Part shown: positions 5,795 to 6,943 of the stretch, piece by piece
Layout: the number at the start of each line of letters is the position of its first letter
Numbering within the stretch: position 1 is the stretch's first letter
From: Halomonas halophila
Lineage (GTDB): Bacteria; Pseudomonadota; Gammaproteobacteria; Pseudomonadales; Halomonadaceae
Direction of reading: 5' to 3'
Length of the DNA stretch: 6,943 nt
NCBI GenBank assembly: GCA_002433675.1
Contig: DJIP01000148.1
Span: forward strand, 1 to 6,943
Program-made: the position numbers and the translations under genes
The notes under the pieces: generated by a model
The model's database searches: none
Told to the model about the DNA's origin: nothing
Seen by the model: only the letters and a program-made list of their open reading frames with translations

Positions 5795-5815
5795 TACACG
5801 CACGGCCCCTGTCCC
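5787..5815 (-). promoter_or_regulatory. Predicted sigma-70 promoter of rsgA
   Basis: On the minus strand GGGACA (5815-5810; four of six bases of TTGACA) is followed after exactly 17 nt by TACAAT (5792-5787; five of six of TATAAT). Transcription would begin near 5780, giving a leader of only about 24 nt before the rsgA ATG. The -10 box lies in one arm of the inverted repeat 5772-5794. This is a prediction by inspection only. Confidence 0.55.
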
Positions 5816-5825
5816 GACAAGGGCC
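5804..5825 (+). other. Hairpin in the orn 5' leader
   Basis: GGCCC (5804-5808) pairs with GGGCC (5821-5825) and, after one C-A mismatch, TGT (5810-5812) pairs with ACA (5817-5819) around a 4-nt loop. It would lie in the orn leader 23 nt before the ATG, just upstream of the ribosome binding site. On the other strand it overlaps the rsgA -35 box. A modest leader structure or chance. Confidence 0.35.
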
Positions 5826-5848
5826 AACGCTTGATCAAGGAAGCGACG

Positions 5849-6460
5849 ATGTCCGATGCCAGCGCCAGTCCCGACGATACCCTCAACCCCCGTTCTGACG
5901 ATGCCCAGACCGGCCCGCGAAGTGACGCCCTGATCTGGATCGACCTGGAGATGACCGGGCTCGATCCGGAGCGTGAACGCATCATCGAGGTGGCCACTCT
6001 GGTCACCGACGGCGAGCTCAATGTCATCGCCGAGGGGCCGGTGATTGCGGTTCACCAGAGCGAGGCGCTGTTGTCCGGCATGGATGAGTGGAACACCCGT
6101 ACCCACGGCAATTCCGGGCTGGTCGAGCGGGTGCGCAAGAGCCAGATCGACACCCGTGAAGCCGAGCGCAGGACGCTTGAGTTTCTCTCAGCCCATGTGG
6201 TCCCGGGAACCTCGCCGATGTGCGGCAACTCGATCCACCAGGACCGGCGCTTTCTGGAGCGCGAGATGCCTGAACTGTGGGCGTTTTTCCACTACCGTAA
6301 CCTCGACGTCTCGACCTTGAAGGAGCTTGCCAAGCGCTGGAATCCCCAGGCGCTGGAGGGCTTTTCCAAGCGCAACGTGCACCTGGCGATGGACGACATC
6401 AAGGAATCCATCGCCGAACTCGCGCACTATCGCAAGACGTTCCTCAAGGCTGGGGACTAA
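5849..6460 (+). CDS. orn: Oligoribonuclease (DEDDh 3'-5' exonuclease)
   Basis: Degrades the shortest RNAs, chiefly dinucleotides including pGpG from cyclic-di-GMP turnover, to mononucleotides. The DEDDh residues are all present: Asp32 and Glu34 (WIDLEMTG), Asp132 ([10 protein letters not shown]), His178 and Asp183 ([10 protein letters not shown]). Numbers are offset by 20 from E. coli Orn (12, 14, 112, 158, 163). The product is 203 residues against about 181 in E. coli. The excess is an N-terminal, polar, Asp/Ser/Pro-rich stretch of about 25 residues before the conserved [14 protein letters not shown] 5849 has AAGGA about 8 nt upstream, and no ATG, GTG or TTG occurs between it and the conserved core, so the extension appears genuine. 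An in-frame TTG at 5831 is less likely because it precedes the ribosome binding site. It is divergent from rsgA and convergent with queG. Confidence 0.97.
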   Translation: MSDASASPDDTLNPRSDDAQTGPRSDALIWIDLEMTGLDPERERIIEVATLVTDGELNVIAEGPVIAVHQSEALLSGMDEWNTRTHGNSGLVERVRKSQIDTREAERRTLEFLSAHVVPGTSPMCGNSIHQDRRFLEREMPELWAFFHYRNLDVSTLKELAKRWNPQALEGFSKRNVHLAMDDIKESIAELAHYRKTFLKAGD

Positions 6461-6495
6461 TCAGCAGTTGACGCCGGGGTCGGGGCGACGGGCGC

Positions 6496-6943
6496 TCAGC
6501 TTGAGGTGATCAGCTCGGCGCGCCGCTGGCGCTGGCGGGCGAGCGCCCAGCGTACGTGCTCGCGCACCAGCTCGGAGGGGTAGGCCAGGCGGGTGAGCAG
6601 GGCGCGTTCGATGGCGGCGCTCCAGGGGGCGTTACCGAGCCCCACCGCCAGATTGCGCAGCCAGCGCTCGTAGCCGATACGACGAATCGGGCTGCCGGCG
6701 GTGCGCTCGAGAAACTCCTCCTCGCTCCAGCCGAACAGGGTCAGCAGCTCCACCCGATCGAGATCGTGGCGTGGCGCGAAGTCCGGCTCGCTGCTTGCCC
6801 GGGTAAAGCGGGTGAACGGGCACACCAGCTGGCAGTCATCGCAGCCGAACACCCGGTTGCCCATGGCCTCGCGATAGCGCTCGGGAATGGCGCCGAACAG
6901 CTCGATGGTCAGGTAGGAAATGCAGCGGCGCGCGTCGAGTTGG
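6496..6943 (-). CDS. queG: Epoxyqueuosine reductase QueG, 5'-truncated
   Basis: Cobalamin- and iron-sulfur-dependent reductase that converts epoxyqueuosine to queuosine at the tRNA wobble position (GUN anticodons). Only the C-terminal 148 residues fall in the window, about 40% of a usual 350-380-residue protein. They show cysteine motifs typical of the C-terminal half of the ferredoxin-like region: RRCISYLTIE near the window edge, then GNRVFGCDDCQLVCPF. A helical C-terminus follows (LLTRLAYPSELVREHVRWAL), which looks HEAT-like as in QueG. The reading frame continues past the internal ATG at 6864 to the window edge, so that ATG is not the start. The cobalamin domain and the first cysteine motif (CGSCxxC type) lie outside. 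The stop is 35 nt from the orn stop in convergent orientation, with no obvious terminator between. Identity is firm from the cysteine pattern and from its place beyond orn. Confidence 0.95.
   Translation of the reverse strand, partial: QLDARRCISYLTIELFGAIPERYREAMGNRVFGCDDCQLVCPFTRFTRASSEPDFAPRHDLDRVELLTLFGWSEEEFLERTAGSPIRRIGYERWLRNLAVGLGNAPWSAAIERALLTRLAYPSELVREHVRWALARQRQRRAELITSS

Noticed and set aside
6461..6495. G-rich run between orn and queG that might form a G-quadruplex or hold tRNA genes, as in E. coli where glycine tRNA genes lie near orn
   Set aside because: Only three G runs (6476-6479, 6482-6485, 6490-6492) are present, so a standard four-tract quadruplex is not supported. The 35-nt gap is far too short for a tRNA.
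1..6943. Defence system, prophage, insertion sequence, CRISPR or other novel mobile cargo
   Set aside because: Every substantial reading frame on the coding strands belongs to a known housekeeping family in a familiar order. No transposase, integrase, attachment-like direct repeats or spacer array is visible.

Overview
This window is a high-GC (clearly above 60%) chromosomal segment of a gammaproteobacterium. Protein wording (EF-P with its Lys34 loop, EpmA/EpmB, RsgA, Orn, a RhdA-type rhodanese with a CQTHHR loop) and the dense housekeeping layout fit the Oceanospirillales/Pseudomonadales side. A Halomonas-like organism is my best guess, from memory of family sequences only. I see no mobile element, CRISPR array, rRNA or tRNA.

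Layout, left to right. (1) 1-767, minus: epmB, cut at its 3' end by the window edge. (2) 873-1439, plus: efp, divergent from epmB across a 105-nt gap. (3) A 32-bp perfect palindrome (1479-1510) that looks like the efp terminator, ending only 27 nt before the start of (4) epmA (1538-2509, plus). (5) A 296-nt gap with nested inverted repeats, a strong bidirectional terminator (2716-2743) and a 17-bp tandem repeat (2750-2794). (6) A minus-strand run of rsgA (4725-5756), rhdA-like rhodanese (3804-4634) and psd (2806-3705), separated by 90- and 98-nt spacers. (7) A divergent promoter region between rsgA and orn, centred on a 9-bp inverted repeat that puts a TACAAT box on each strand. (8) orn (5849-6460, plus), convergent with (9) queG (6496-6943, minus), whose 5' part is cut off by the window edge.

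Function. epmB, efp and epmA together make the beta-lysylated EF-P that rescues ribosomes stalled at polyproline: EpmB converts (S)-alpha-lysine to (R)-beta-lysine, EpmA ligates it to EF-P, and Lys34 is present as the acceptor. RsgA (30S maturation), Orn (breakdown of the last oligoribonucleotides) and QueG (last step of queuosine synthesis) also serve translation or RNA metabolism. Psd makes phosphatidylethanolamine, and the rhodanese handles sulfane sulfur.

Order and orientation (epmA convergent with psd-rsgA, rsgA divergent from orn, queG beyond) match, from memory, the E. coli 94-minute region. Differences are that epmA is next to efp, a rhodanese lies between rsgA and psd, and no mscM separates epmA from psd. 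I see no sign of a wholly new system. The points worth a second look are regulatory: the palindrome before epmA, the rsgA/orn promoter palindrome, and the structured gap between epmA and psd.
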